The notes beneath the pieces were generated by a model. The model was given only the letters and a program-made list of their open reading frames with translations. It ran no database searches and had not been told where the DNA came from. Source: Desulfoplanes formicivorans (GTDB taxonomy: Bacteria > Desulfobacterota > Desulfovibrionia > Desulfovibrionales > Desulfomicrobiaceae). Taken from it: a stretch of 64,000 nucleotides of DNA. A program made the translations under genes and the position numbers. Shown piece by piece: positions 21,129-29,982 of the stretch; within the stretch, counting starts at the first letter, position 1, and the number at the start of each line of letters is the position of its first letter. Where the stretch lies: contig NZ_BDFE01000008.1 in NCBI RefSeq assembly GCF_001748225.1, positions 62,001 to 126,000 on the forward strand, in the 5' to 3' direction.

Positions 21129-22373
21129 TTATCGGTTGTAGCGTTTGAACAGGATGGAGGCGTTGGTGCCGCCGAATCCAAAGGAATTGCACAGGGCATG
21201 GTTGATTTGCTGTTCGCGGGGGCTTCCAATGACATGGTTCAGATCGCATTCGTCGTCGGGGTTGTCCAGGTTGATGGTCCCGGGCACCAGCGAGTTGGCA
21301 ATGCTCATGGCCGTGAATACGCTTTCCGCGCCTCCGGCCGCGCCCAGGAGATGGCCGATCATGGATTTGTTGGCCGTGACGGAAATGTTGGTTACGTGGT
21401 CGCCAAAGACCATTTTCAACGCTCTGGATTCGCTCAGATCGTTGAGCATGGTTGATGTGCCGTGAGCATTGACATGGTCGATGTCCTTCGGGGCGATTTC
21501 CCCATCGACCATGGCTGCCTGCATGGCCATGGCCATGCCTGCCCCGGTCTGGTCGGGAGCGGTCATGTGATAGGCGTCCGAAGAGGCGCCATATCCGCCT
21601 ACTTCAGCGTAAATCCTGGCCCCTCGGGCCAGGGCGTGATCAAGGGATTCCAGAAGGAGCAGGCCACAGCCTTCTCCAATGACAAAACCGTCACGATCCC
21701 TGTCAAAAGGGCGACTGGCCTTTTCCGGCTCGTTGTTGCGGGTGGACAGGGCCTTCATGGCATTGAATCCGGAGACTCCCATGGGGGTGATGGTTGATTC
21801 CACCCCGCCGGTGATCATGACATCTGCCCGACCGAGTCTGATGTCTGAATAGGCGTAACCAATGCCGTGGAGGGCCGAGGCACAGGCCGAGGTGGTGGTC
21901 AGGTTGGGCCCCTTGGCTCCGGACATGATGGATACCTGGCCCGCAGACATATTGGCGATGAGTTCGGGGATGTAAAAGGGGGAAACCTTGTTGGGACCAC
22001 GTTTCACAAGCCGCGTGTGAAAGTCTTCGATGGTCTTGAGCCCTCCCAGACCGCATCCGAGAATGACCCCGCACCGGGCAGCTTCTTCCGGGCTGATGGT
22101 GAAGTTTCCATCCTCGAGAAGCTGATGGGCTGCAACAACCGCGATCCTGGCAAACCGGTCCATCCGTTTGAGCTGCTTGGGGGGAATGATCTCTTCGGGA
22201 TGGAAGTCCTTGAGTTCACCCGCGATTTTTGTCTGGAATTCCGAACAGTCGAAATGGGTGATGGGTCCAATCCCGGAGACTCCCCGAAGCAGGTTCGACC
22301 AGCTTGTCGCAAGATCGTTACCTATGGGGGTGATGGCTGCAAGTCCTGTAACAACAACCCTTTTTCCAATCAT
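21129..22373 (-). CDS. fabF: 3-oxoacyl-ACP synthase II
   Basis: 414 residues from the ATG giving MIGKRVVVTGLAAITPIG, preceded by GAGGAT; the frame is open 71 codons upstream without family-like sequence. Catalytic Cys 164 in TTTSACASALHG, His in VNAHGTSTMLND and His in KSMIGHLLGAAGG. Elongating condensing enzyme of type II fatty acid synthesis. Last gene of the fab cluster, separated from acpP by a terminator-like hairpin. Confidence 0.98.
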   Translation of the reverse strand: MIGKRVVVTGLAAITPIGNDLATSWSNLLRGVSGIGPITHFDCSEFQTKIAGELKDFHPEEIIPPKQLKRMDRFARIAVVAAHQLLEDGNFTISPEEAARCGVILGCGLGGLKTIEDFHTRLVKRGPNKVSPFYIPELIANMSAGQVSIMSGAKGPNLTTTSACASALHGIGYAYSDIRLGRADVMITGGVESTITPMGVSGFNAMKALSTRNNEPEKASRPFDRDRDGFVIGEGCGLLLLESLDHALARGARIYAEVGGYGASSDAYHMTAPDQTGAGMAMAMQAAMVDGEIAPKDIDHVNAHGTSTMLNDLSESRALKMVFGDHVTNISVTANKSMIGHLLGAAGGAESVFTAMSIANSLVPGTINLDNPDDECDLNHVIGSPREQQINHALCNSFGFGGTNASILFKRYNR

Positions 22374-22594
22374 GCTATCCTCATGAACAGTGGTTGATTG
22401 TGATTCATTACGGGGGCTACCTTGAAAACGCGAGCCCGGTGCTGCTGGGGGCGGGTGCTGTCGGAAAGGGCGGAAAGAAGAGGAGAGAAGGTCGGCATGA
22501 ATGTTCCCTGACACGGGAACCCGGTCGTCCGCGAACAGCGCATGAAAAGGATACGACAACAACGGCGTCGGCCGTTGCCCCGGCATCAGGTTGC

Positions 22595-22634
22595 AAAAAG
22601 GGTGTTCGCTCCTGGAAACGGCACGAACACCCTT
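22595..22634 (-). terminator. Attenuator or terminator between acpP and fabF
   Basis: 11-base perfect arms AAGGGTGTTCG (22598-22608) and CGAACACCCTT (22624-22634); on the minus strand the stem is followed by TTTGC. It lies ten bases after the acpP stop and 220 bases before fabF. A partial terminator would explain the high ACP to FabF ratio that cells need. Confidence 0.7.
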
Positions 22635-22644
22635 GGGCGATCAG

Positions 22645-22875
22645 CTACATATGGGCTTCAATATATTTGACAGCGTCCTGAACCGTGGCAATGTTCTGGG
22701 CGTCTTCGTCTTCGATCTCAATGTCGAATTCCTCTTCCATGGCCATGATCAGTTCGGTCAGATCCAGGGAATCGGCGCCGAGGTCCTCGACAAAGGACGA
22801 GGTTGTCTTGATTTCGTCACTGCTGACACCGAGCTGTTCGATGACTATTTCCTTCACTTTGGTTTCTACGGACAT
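22645..22875 (-). CDS. acpP: Acyl carrier protein
   Basis: 76 residues from the ATG giving [17 protein letters not shown], with GGAGG upstream. Strongly acidic; Ser 36 in GADSLDLTE is the phosphopantetheine site. Sits between fabG and fabF as in most bacteria. Confidence 0.99.
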   Translation of the reverse strand: MSVETKVKEIVIEQLGVSSDEIKTTSSFVEDLGADSLDLTELIMAMEEEFDIEIEDEDAQNIATVQDAVKYIEAHM

Positions 22876-22964
22876 ATTTGCCTCCACGTACAATACAATG
22901 CTTGATGGTTTGGGGGATGGCAAGGAACGGACACGTCACCTTGCCTGACAGTGGATCGAATCAA

Positions 22965-23708
22965 TCAGTACATTCCACCGTTGACACCCAGAATCTGACC
23001 CGTGATGTATCCCGCCCGGGGAGAAGCGAGAAAGGCAACGGCTTCGGCGATATCTTCAGGGGTGCCCAGGGTTCCGGTTGGAATGTTGGACAGAAATTTC
23101 TGCTGAATGTCTTCGGACAGTACCGAAGTCATGTCGGTCTGGATGAACCCGGGGGCAACTCCATTGACCGTTATGGAACGCCCGGCCAATTCCTGGGCAG
23201 CCGTCTTGGTCAGGCCGATGATACCCGCTTTGGAAGCGGCGTAGTTGGCCTGTCCTGCATTGCCTCTCTGACCAACAACCGAGGTGATGTTGATAATCCT
23301 GCCGTAACGCTGCTTCATCATGATCAGCGCAGCCTGTTGCAGGCACACAAAGCATCCTCCAAGGTTCACGTCAAGTACTTGTTGCCACTGATCGGGCTTC
23401 ATGCGCATGATCAGGCCGTCCTTGGTGATCCCGGCATTATTCACGAGCACATCCAGGCGGACCTTGTTCTTGATCTCGCTTTTGAAGAACTCCTTGACCC
23501 GGCTCCAGTCGCTCACATCGATCCTGAAGCAACGAGCTGTGCCGCCGTTTTCCCGGATGGTTTCGCAAACAGCCTGAGCCTGTTCTGGTTTGCTCACATA
23601 GGTCAGGTAGACCTGATAGCCATCCCGGGCCAGACGCAGGGCAATGGCCTTGCCGATACCACGCGATCCTCCGGTGACAAGGGCGGTGCTGGTGAGTTTC
23701 TCAGTCAT
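22965..23708 (-). CDS. fabG: 3-oxoacyl-ACP reductase
   Basis: 247 residues from the ATG giving MTEKLTSTALVTGG; GAGGTG lies at the right distance, which favours it over the GTG three codons earlier. Short-chain dehydrogenase with the NADPH glycine motif TGGSRGIGKA, NNAG, and the catalytic YAASK. First reduction of the fatty acid elongation cycle. Confidence 0.97.
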   Translation of the reverse strand: MTEKLTSTALVTGGSRGIGKAIALRLARDGYQVYLTYVSKPEQAQAVCETIRENGGTARCFRIDVSDWSRVKEFFKSEIKNKVRLDVLVNNAGITKDGLIMRMKPDQWQQVLDVNLGGCFVCLQQAALIMMKQRYGRIINITSVVGQRGNAGQANYAASKAGIIGLTKTAAQELAGRSITVNGVAPGFIQTDMTSVLSEDIQQKFLSNIPTGTLGTPEDIAEAVAFLASPRAGYITGQILGVNGGMY

Positions 23709-23733
23709 GGCGTTCACCTCGAAATGTAGGATT

Positions 23734-24726
23734 CTAGAATCTGATCAAAGCCGATGCCCACGTGAATCCTCCACCAAAGGAGGTCAGCAGGACGGTATCC
23801 CCGGGTGCGATCCGTCCCTGCAACTTGGCCTCGGCCAGGGCAATGGGAATGGAAGCAGCCGAGGTGTTGCCATAGCGGTCCACGTTGACGAAAATACGAT
23901 CCATGGAGATGTCCAGTTTTCTGCCCAGGGCCTGGATGATGCGAATATTGGCCTGGTGGGGAATGATCAGGTCCACATCCCCGGAGGTCATCTGGTTTTT
24001 GGCCAGAATGTCGTTGCAGACGCAGGCCATGGACCTTACCGCGTGCTTGAAAACATCCCTACCTTCCATTTGAATGAAAAAGTCGGGGCCGATGCGTTGG
24101 TCGCGAACGGCCGGGCAAGCTGAACCACCGCCTTTTACCGTGAGCAGATCGCCTAGGGATCCGTCGGCACTGAGTAGAACATCCAGAATACGCCCGCCAT
24201 CCTGTTCGGAGGTGGTCTTGCCTACAATGGCCGCACCGGCTCCATCACCAAAGAGCACGCAGGTGGAGCGATCCGTGAAGTCCGTACGCGAAGAGATAAT
24301 CTCACTGGCCGCAACCAGCACGCGGGCCTGGGGATACAGGGCCACAAGGGCGCGTGCCTGTTCCAGACCGTAGAGAAAACCCGAGCACGCGGCAAAGACA
24401 TCCATGGCAGGAATGCCCGGGATGCCCAGTTTGTGCTGGAGAATGCATGCCGTGCTTGGCACGTAGTAGTCAGGCGTGAACGTGGGAACAATGATGTGCG
24501 TGAGATCGGCAGGAGTCAGTCCTGCGTCGGCCAGTGCCTTGGTGGCAGCCTCCAGCGCCAGTACTGATGCTCCTGTTTGGGGAGGGGCAATGTGACGCGT
24601 TTTGATACCGGTGCGGGAAGTTATCCATTCGTCACTGGTATTGATGGTCTTCTCAAGATCCTCATTGGTGAGGATCCGTTCGGGGACATGGTAGCCAAGT
24701 CCCATAATGGAGGTGTATCCGGGCAT
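23734..24726 (-). CDS. fabH: 3-oxoacyl-ACP synthase III
   Basis: 330 residues. Catalytic triad Cys 114 (AACSGFLYGLE), His 255 (PHQANIRI), Asn 285 (GNTSAASIP). It starts fatty acid synthesis from acetyl-CoA (or branched acyl-CoA) and malonyl-ACP. Between plsX and fabG, spacing 49 and 25 bases. Confidence 0.98.
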   Translation of the reverse strand: MPGYTSIMGLGYHVPERILTNEDLEKTINTSDEWITSRTGIKTRHIAPPQTGASVLALEAATKALADAGLTPADLTHIIVPTFTPDYYVPSTACILQHKLGIPGIPAMDVFAACSGFLYGLEQARALVALYPQARVLVAASEIISSRTDFTDRSTCVLFGDGAGAAIVGKTTSEQDGGRILDVLLSADGSLGDLLTVKGGGSACPAVRDQRIGPDFFIQMEGRDVFKHAVRSMACVCNDILAKNQMTSGDVDLIIPHQANIRIIQALGRKLDISMDRIFVNVDRYGNTSAASIPIALAEAKLQGRIAPGDTVLLTSFGGGFTWASALIRF

Positions 24727-24775
24727 GGAGAGTACCTGATTGGGAAGGTTGGGGTGCGAAAATCACGGACGATTG

Positions 24776-25822
24776 TCAGGCCTTGGCCCGTTTGCCGAAC
24801 TGGGCGAGTTCCTTGTTTGCCTTGAGCCCCTTGACCAGATGTTCGTTGGCCTGGCTGGCCACAAATTCTGCGGCCTTTTCAATGGCGATGCGGATGGCGC
24901 GGACATTGGAAGCACCGTGGCAGACAATGGCAGTGCCATTGAGTCCCAAAAGATGAGCTCCTCCGTATTCGGCATAGTCAAGTCGTTTGGCCAGTCGTCT
25001 GAATACCGGTAGAGCCAGAAGGCATCCGAACCGAAACAGAAGACTTTTCCTGATTTCTGCCTTGAGAATGCTGGAAATGGATTTGGCGACCCCTTCGCTG
25101 ACCTTGAGAACCGCGTTGCCCACAAAACCGTCACAGACGATAACATCAAAATTGCCTGTGAACAGATCTCGGCCTTCTGCATTGCCCACGAAATTCATGG
25201 AGGAGAGCTTGAACAGCTTGTAGGCTTCCTTGGCTAGGATATTGCCCTTGCCTTCTTCCTCTCCTATGCTCAGAAGTCCGACCTTGGGGTTGGGGATTCC
25301 CAACAGATCCTTGGCCAGAACTTCGGCCATGACTCCGAATTGCACCAAGTGATAAGGCTTGCAATCCATATTGCCGCCGACGTCCAGAAAAACCAAGGGA
25401 TTTTTTTCCGTGGGCAGAATGGTTGCCAGGGCCGGACGCTCCACACCCTTGATCCGCCCCAGCACAAACATGCCGCATGCCAGAATGGCACCGGAATTAC
25501 CCGCACTGACAACACCGTGGGCTTGTCCCTCCTTGACCAGCCGACAGGCCACATGAATGGAGGAATCTTTTTTCCTGCGCAGGACGTCGGAGGGTTTGTC
25601 TGTCATCCCGACAACCTGGGATGCATTGACAACCTGAATGGGGAGTTTGTCGGTCTTGTACTTGGCGAGTTCTTTGTGGATCTCCTCTTCTCGGCCAACC
25701 AGGAGAAGGGAGATCCCTGTTGCCTGAGACGCTTCGATCGCACCCTTGACCACGACTTCAGGTCCGAAGTCGCCGCCCATGGCATCGACCGCTATGCACA
25801 CTCCGGACGGATGGTTAGGCAT
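24776..25822 (-). CDS. plsX: Phosphate acyltransferase PlsX
   Basis: 348 residues. N-terminal CIAVDAMGGDFGPEVVVKGA is the family hallmark; VSAGNSGAILA and FLDVGGNMDCKP are also conserved. It makes acyl-phosphate from acyl-ACP for phospholipid synthesis, peripheral to the inner membrane. The start overlaps the rpmF stop by eight bases. Confidence 0.98.
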   Translation of the reverse strand: MPNHPSGVCIAVDAMGGDFGPEVVVKGAIEASQATGISLLLVGREEEIHKELAKYKTDKLPIQVVNASQVVGMTDKPSDVLRRKKDSSIHVACRLVKEGQAHGVVSAGNSGAILACGMFVLGRIKGVERPALATILPTEKNPLVFLDVGGNMDCKPYHLVQFGVMAEVLAKDLLGIPNPKVGLLSIGEEEGKGNILAKEAYKLFKLSSMNFVGNAEGRDLFTGNFDVIVCDGFVGNAVLKVSEGVAKSISSILKAEIRKSLLFRFGCLLALPVFRRLAKRLDYAEYGGAHLLGLNGTAIVCHGASNVRAIRIAIEKAAEFVASQANEHLVKGLKANKELAQFGKRAKA

Positions 25823-25997
25823 CCGTGTCCTTGGTTACATAGTTCCGGCCGCGGTACTTGCCACAACCGGGGCAGATGGTGTGAGGCATGGTTGCTTCGC
25901 CACATTCGCAATAGATGAAATTGGGAACATCCACATGATCGTGGGAACGGCGCATGTTTCTTTTGGACTTGGAGGTTTTTTTCTTGGGTAATGGCAT
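25815..25997 (-). CDS. rpmF: 50S ribosomal protein L32
   Basis: 60 residues: basic N-terminus MPLPKKKTSKSKRNMRRSHD and a zinc-type four-Cys pattern (CECG and CPGCG), the C-plus form of L32. Between DUF177 and plsX in the classic yceD-rpmF-plsX order. Confidence 0.97.
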   Translation of the reverse strand: MPLPKKKTSKSKRNMRRSHDHVDVPNFIYCECGEATMPHTICPGCGKYRGRNYVTKDTDA

Positions 25998-26040
25998 GGT
26001 TGTTCCACCTCGTAATAAGTAATATTGTAAAGGGAAGAAA

Positions 26041-26565
26041 TCAGTTTTTGGAAATTTTGAGGTTCCTGAGAACGCTGAGCCGCGGATCGCCGACTTCTTT
26101 CCTGCACGTGCATGTTCCGGCGTTCAGGTTCTGGCCGCAATCAGGACATATCCCCTTGCACGTCGGGGAACACAACGGCTTGTCCGGCAGGGCCATGATA
26201 AACTGCTCCCAAGCCAGCCCGATGATATCAAATTCAAGAATCCCGGCCTGTTCCCGGACCAGACTGTTCCTGGATGCGTTGTCATCGGCCACCAGAGGTT
26301 CGAAGAAGTCGAACGGCTCGTTGCAAACGATGCGGGCATCTTCCAGACATCGGCTGCATCCAAGGATAACCGTGCCACTCACGGTACCCTGGACAAAAAT
26401 GCCGTCGTTGGCCGGGATGATGGTGAAATCGACCCGCACGGGTTGCTCGGCCCGGCATGGCAGGGCATAATCATCAAAAAGACGGTTCCAAATGTCTTGA
26501 TCATGAAAAGAAAATTCCCGGCCGTTCGCCGGGATGTCATGAAGAGCTATCCACTGTGTTTGCAT
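26041..26565 (-). CDS. YceD/DUF177 family protein
   Basis: 174 residues. The family feature is a C-terminal metal-type cluster CSPTCKGICPDCGQNLNAG followed by CTC, plus the central CSRCLED. DUF177 proteins have been linked to 23S rRNA accumulation and ribosome assembly in bacteria and plastids; the mechanism is not settled. It heads the rpmF-plsX-fab operon and has a good promoter directly upstream. Confidence 0.92.
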   Translation of the reverse strand: MQTQWIALHDIPANGREFSFHDQDIWNRLFDDYALPCRAEQPVRVDFTIIPANDGIFVQGTVSGTVILGCSRCLEDARIVCNEPFDFFEPLVADDNASRNSLVREQAGILEFDIIGLAWEQFIMALPDKPLCSPTCKGICPDCGQNLNAGTCTCRKEVGDPRLSVLRNLKISKN

Positions 26566-26586
26566 GCTTGCCTCGAAGGAGAAGTT

Positions 26587-26614
26587 TCTATAGTGAGTTC
26601 ATTTTCAATGTCAA
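26587..26614 (-). promoter_or_regulatory. Putative sigma70 promoter of the DUF177-rpmF-plsX-fab operon
   Basis: Minus-strand TTGACA (-35, bases 26614-26609), 16-base spacer, TATAGA (-10, 26592-26587). The expected start leaves a short leader of about 15 bases before the DUF177 ATG. Best promoter match I found in the window. Confidence 0.6.
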
Positions 26615-26755
26615 GGATTTTGCACTTGCTATTTTTGGGAGGTCCGGATAAGAGATCCTCTTCCTTGAAGCCTGCTCGGGGTGCCTGCTCCATCCCAAGG
26701 TTTTTCGCCATTTTGTATTTGATTGAAAATTTCAGTTTTATTCCAGGAGGATATA

Positions 26756-26956
26756 ATGTCTAAAGAATGCGCAATCTGTGGGAAAAAGCCCCAGGTAGGA
26801 AACAACGTCAGTCACGCACACAACAAGAGCAAACGCCGTTTCATGCCCAATCTGCAGAAGGTCCGGGTACAGCTTCCTTCCGGCGAAGTGAAAAAGATGT
26901 CCGTGTGTACCCGGTGCATTCGGTCCGGTTCGGTAACCAAGCCGGTTGCCAAATAG
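26756..26956 (+). CDS. rpmB: 50S ribosomal protein L28
   Basis: 66 residues from the ATG giving [16 protein letters not shown], with AGGAGG eight bases upstream. CAIC near the N-terminus and CTRC near the C-terminus form the zinc-binding C-plus type. Single-gene unit with its own terminator. Confidence 0.98.
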   Translation: MSKECAICGKKPQVGNNVSHAHNKSKRRFMPNLQKVRVQLPSGEVKKMSVCTRCIRSGSVTKPVAK

Positions 26957-26975
26957 CATTTTTTTCTTGAGCGCA

Positions 26976-27009
26976 CAAAAGGGCGACCTGCAAGGGCCGC
27001 CTTTTTTTT
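26976..27009 (+). terminator. Rho-independent terminator of rpmB
   Basis: GGCGACC (26982-26988) pairs with GGGCCGCC (26994-27001) with one mismatch or bulge, followed by eight T residues at 27002-27009. About 25 bases after the rpmB stop. Confidence 0.8.
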
Positions 27010-27111
27010 GTGCCTTCCGGTTGTATCCTGCCCGTGTTTGCCGTTGGGCACAAGGGTACATCCGCCTGGCAGGAGCATTCAGCATTGAAGCAAAAAAGGG
27101 GCATGTACATC

Positions 27112-28482
27112 ATGCATACCCAGCAAAAGAGAACCGGCCCCCACGGCGAGGTCATTCGTGTCAGTTTTCCCCTTGTTTTGAGTATGGGGGCGACCACGGT
27201 CATGGAGTTCACGGATCGGGTTTTCCTTGGACGTTACAGCCTTGACGCCCTGGCGGCTGCCGTGCCTTCGGGACTCATGGCCCTGCTGGTCATGTCCGTG
27301 TTCATTGGCACGGGCGGGTATGTTTCCGTGTTCGTGGCGCAGTATACCGGGGCGGGTCGGCTGGACAAGGTGGGCCGGGTGCTCTGGCAGGGCGTGTATT
27401 TTGCTCTGGCGGCCACGGTTGTTTTTGTGGCGTGCAGTTTCGTGGGAGACCATGTCTTTGATCTCATGAACCACAGCCCGGAGGTGAAGAAACTTGAAGT
27501 CGTTTATTTTTCCATCCTCTGCCTGTTCGCCGGATTCCAGGTTCTGGGCGCGGTTTTTTCCGGTTTTTTCATGGGCCTTGGTCGGACACGGCCCGTCATG
27601 CTGGTCACCCTGTTTGGGATGTGCCTGAATATTCCCCTTGATTACTGCCTGATCAACGGCGTGTGGCTATTTCCCCAATGGGGTATGCAGGGAGCAGCTG
27701 TGGCCACGGGTATGTCCTGGGTTGTGGTGGCAACCGTACTGGGATGTCTTGTTTTTTCGCCCGGTCACGGCCGCGATTTTTCCCTGTTTGCATCGGTCCG
27801 ACCGGATGCGACCCTGTTCAAGCGTCTGGTGCGTTTCGGATTCCCCAATGGATTTCAGTTTTTTCTGGATATTTTTGCGTTTACTGTTTTCACCGCCATT
27901 GTCGGGCATATCGGGGTGCAGGAGCTGGCTGCCACGAACATCGTCCTGAACATCAACGGAATCGCTTTCATGCCTCTGGTCGGGTTTTCCCTGGGGACAA
28001 GCATTCTGGTCGGTCAGGCCCTGGGAGGTGGCAATCCCCCCTGGGCCGAACGGGTGACTATGGCCAGTATGCAGATCGCTGCCGCCTATACCGTGTGCGT
28101 GGGCATCATCTACCTGATATTTCCCGAGGCATTGCTGGGATTGTTCAAACCGGTGGGCTTTACGGCCGGGGAATATGCGTATGTGATGGAGACGGGCAAG
28201 AGTCTGTTGTACATTGTGCTTGTCTATCTCGGATTCGACGTCATGACCTTTGTTTTTGCCGGTGCCCTCAAGGGAGCAGGAGATACGGCCTTCATCATGA
28301 AGGCGACGGCTGTCGCCGCTTTGGGCTGCATGCTCGTTCCCCTGAGCATCGGCATCCTGTGGTTGGGCCTGGGGCTCTGGTTCGCCTGGTCGTGCGTGCT
28401 GTGCTATATCGTTTTTTTGAGTCTGTGCATGCTGGTTCGATACCATCTCGGGAGATGGCGCGAGATGTTGGTCATTGATTGA
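27112..28482 (+). CDS. MATE family multidrug/Na+ efflux transporter
   Basis: 456 residues from the ATG giving MHTQQKRTG, which has AAAAGGGG about ten bases upstream; an ATG three codons earlier touches the ribosome site. Twelve hydrophobic segments in two homologous halves, beginning VSFPLVLSMGATTVMEFTDRVFLG, the conserved first helix of MATE exporters. Inner membrane. Substrate cannot be deduced. Alone between the rpmB terminator and a convergent gene. Confidence 0.93.
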   Translation: MHTQQKRTGPHGEVIRVSFPLVLSMGATTVMEFTDRVFLGRYSLDALAAAVPSGLMALLVMSVFIGTGGYVSVFVAQYTGAGRLDKVGRVLWQGVYFALAATVVFVACSFVGDHVFDLMNHSPEVKKLEVVYFSILCLFAGFQVLGAVFSGFFMGLGRTRPVMLVTLFGMCLNIPLDYCLINGVWLFPQWGMQGAAVATGMSWVVVATVLGCLVFSPGHGRDFSLFASVRPDATLFKRLVRFGFPNGFQFFLDIFAFTVFTAIVGHIGVQELAATNIVLNINGIAFMPLVGFSLGTSILVGQALGGGNPPWAERVTMASMQIAAAYTVCVGIIYLIFPEALLGLFKPVGFTAGEYAYVMETGKSLLYIVLVYLGFDVMTFVFAGALKGAGDTAFIMKATAVAALGCMLVPLSIGILWLGLGLWFAWSCVLCYIVFLSLCMLVRYHLGRWREMLVID

Positions 28483-28627
28483 CAAGGCGTTGTCGGACGT
28501 AGCCCCTACCAGGCCCGTCCAGGTGAAGCACGGTATGTCTTATGGCTTGTGACAGGGGTACAGATACCAACAAGGATACTTCAACCGTCCCCTTTTTACA
28601 ACCATGAGGTCCGGTTGCCTTGAAAGC

Positions 28628-29842
28628 TTATCTGGTAGGCGGTTTGGAGGCTTTTGGGGATGTGGCATAGATTGCGATCTTGATCAGCCTGCCGTCCAGG
28701 CCACCACTCTTGATGGCCTTTTTGAAGCTGGTACGCAAACCAATGGATTTGATGAGTTCGCGGTTCCCGCAATAGATGTAGGCGGTGGAATCCAGGCAGC
28801 GCTTTTTGAGGAAATCGCCCAGGTCCTTGTAGAATTTTTTGAGTTCCTCTTCTTTGCCCAGACGGATGCCGTAAGGGGGGTTGGTAATGATTGTCGTGCC
28901 CGAGAGATCCGGGATGGATCGGACATCCCGGGTGGTGAGCACGACCTGTGTGGCTGCCCCCAGAACGTTCAGGTTGGTTCGGGTGGCATGGATGGCCCGT
29001 GGATCCCGGTCGTTACCCCTGACAAGGCCGGAAGGGAGATCAATGATCTTTGAGTCGGCCTCGCTTTTGACCCTCTTCCAGATGGTCGGGGAAAATTCGG
29101 GCATGTGCTCGAATCCGAAATGGTTGCGCAGATATCCTGCAGGCATGTGTCGGGCGTGCATGACGGCTTCGCAAAGCAGGGTACCCGATCCGCACATGGG
29201 ATCGCACAAGGGGGTGGTTCCGGTCCACTGGGACAAGCGTACCACCGCCGCTGCAACGGTTTCCTGCATGGGGGCGTCAACGGATTCCTGGCGATAGCCG
29301 CGCCGGTGCAGGGAGCCTCCTGAAAGTTCCAGACTGATGGTGGCGTGGTTTTCCCGGATATGCAGATGAAACCAGACATCCGGGGTTTTGGCGTCCACAT
29401 TGGGCCTGGTGCCGGTTTTGTCCCGGAAAAAATCCACAATGGCGTCCTTGAGACACAGGGATGCGTAATGGGAGTTGTTGATGGCCGAACCCGAGACATG
29501 GCTGAACACGGCAAAGGTCTGATGGACCTTCATGAAATCCGACCAGTTGATGGCCCTGGCCCGTTTGTACAGATATTTGGTTGCGTGACAGGCAAAGGAG
29601 ATCAACGGTGCATTGACTCTGGTGATGAGTCTGGACTGGTAGATGATCCGGTAGAGAGCCGGGGTATCTGCATGGAAAAAGAGTCCCCGAAAGGTGGTGG
29701 CAATATCCGTAGCGCCCAGTTCGGCAAGTTCCTGGGCACCCAGGGGTTCAAGACCGTCGGCGATTTGGGCGAAATAGCGGTGGGTGTTTTGATAGTCGTA
29801 TATGGGCACAAAAAAGGGGGTTGTGGTTGAGGGCAAAGCCAC
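28628..29842 (-). CDS. THUMP-domain class I RNA methyltransferase (RlmL/YpsC-like)
   Basis: 404 residues. An N-terminal THUMP-like RNA-binding region (about 25-170) is followed by a Rossmann methyltransferase with DPMCGSGTLLCEA (SAM binding) and the catalytic TNPPYG, typical of N2-methylguanosine 23S rRNA methyltransferases. Length and layout match the single-domain YpsC type, not the RlmK fusion. The start is a GTG with no clear ribosome site. A 14-base hairpin sits 13 bases upstream of it. Confidence 0.9.
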   Translation of the reverse strand: MALPSTTTPFFVPIYDYQNTHRYFAQIADGLEPLGAQELAELGATDIATTFRGLFFHADTPALYRIIYQSRLITRVNAPLISFACHATKYLYKRARAINWSDFMKVHQTFAVFSHVSGSAINNSHYASLCLKDAIVDFFRDKTGTRPNVDAKTPDVWFHLHIRENHATISLELSGGSLHRRGYRQESVDAPMQETVAAAVVRLSQWTGTTPLCDPMCGSGTLLCEAVMHARHMPAGYLRNHFGFEHMPEFSPTIWKRVKSEADSKIIDLPSGLVRGNDRDPRAIHATRTNLNVLGAATQVVLTTRDVRSIPDLSGTTIITNPPYGIRLGKEEELKKFYKDLGDFLKKRCLDSTAYIYCGNRELIKSIGLRTSFKKAIKSGGLDGRLIKIAIYATSPKASKPPTR

Positions 29843-29854
29843 GTCCAGGGGGTG

Positions 29855-29890
29855 CTGCCGTCATCCCGACATGCGCCGGGATGACGGCAG
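29855..29890. repeat. 14-base perfect inverted repeat upstream of the RNA methyltransferase
   Basis: Arms CTGCCGTCATCCCG (29855-29868) and CGGGATGACGGCAG (29877-29890), eight-base loop. It lies between the gltX stop and the methyltransferase start on the minus strand. Composition resembles short dispersed intergenic palindromes of the GTCATCCCG type seen in many genomes. No T tract on the minus side. Confidence 0.5.
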
Positions 29891-29982
29891 AAAAATCGGG
29901 CAAAGTGATAACTCGGATGGAATGGGGACGTGCCGGTTTCAATGTTGAGACAACGTATTCCCGGCGGTCTGGACACTGTTTC

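Noticed and set aside
22394-22681. 95-codon plus-strand frame in the acpP-fabF gap
   Set aside because: Runs through the terminator hairpin into acpP antisense and has no family features.
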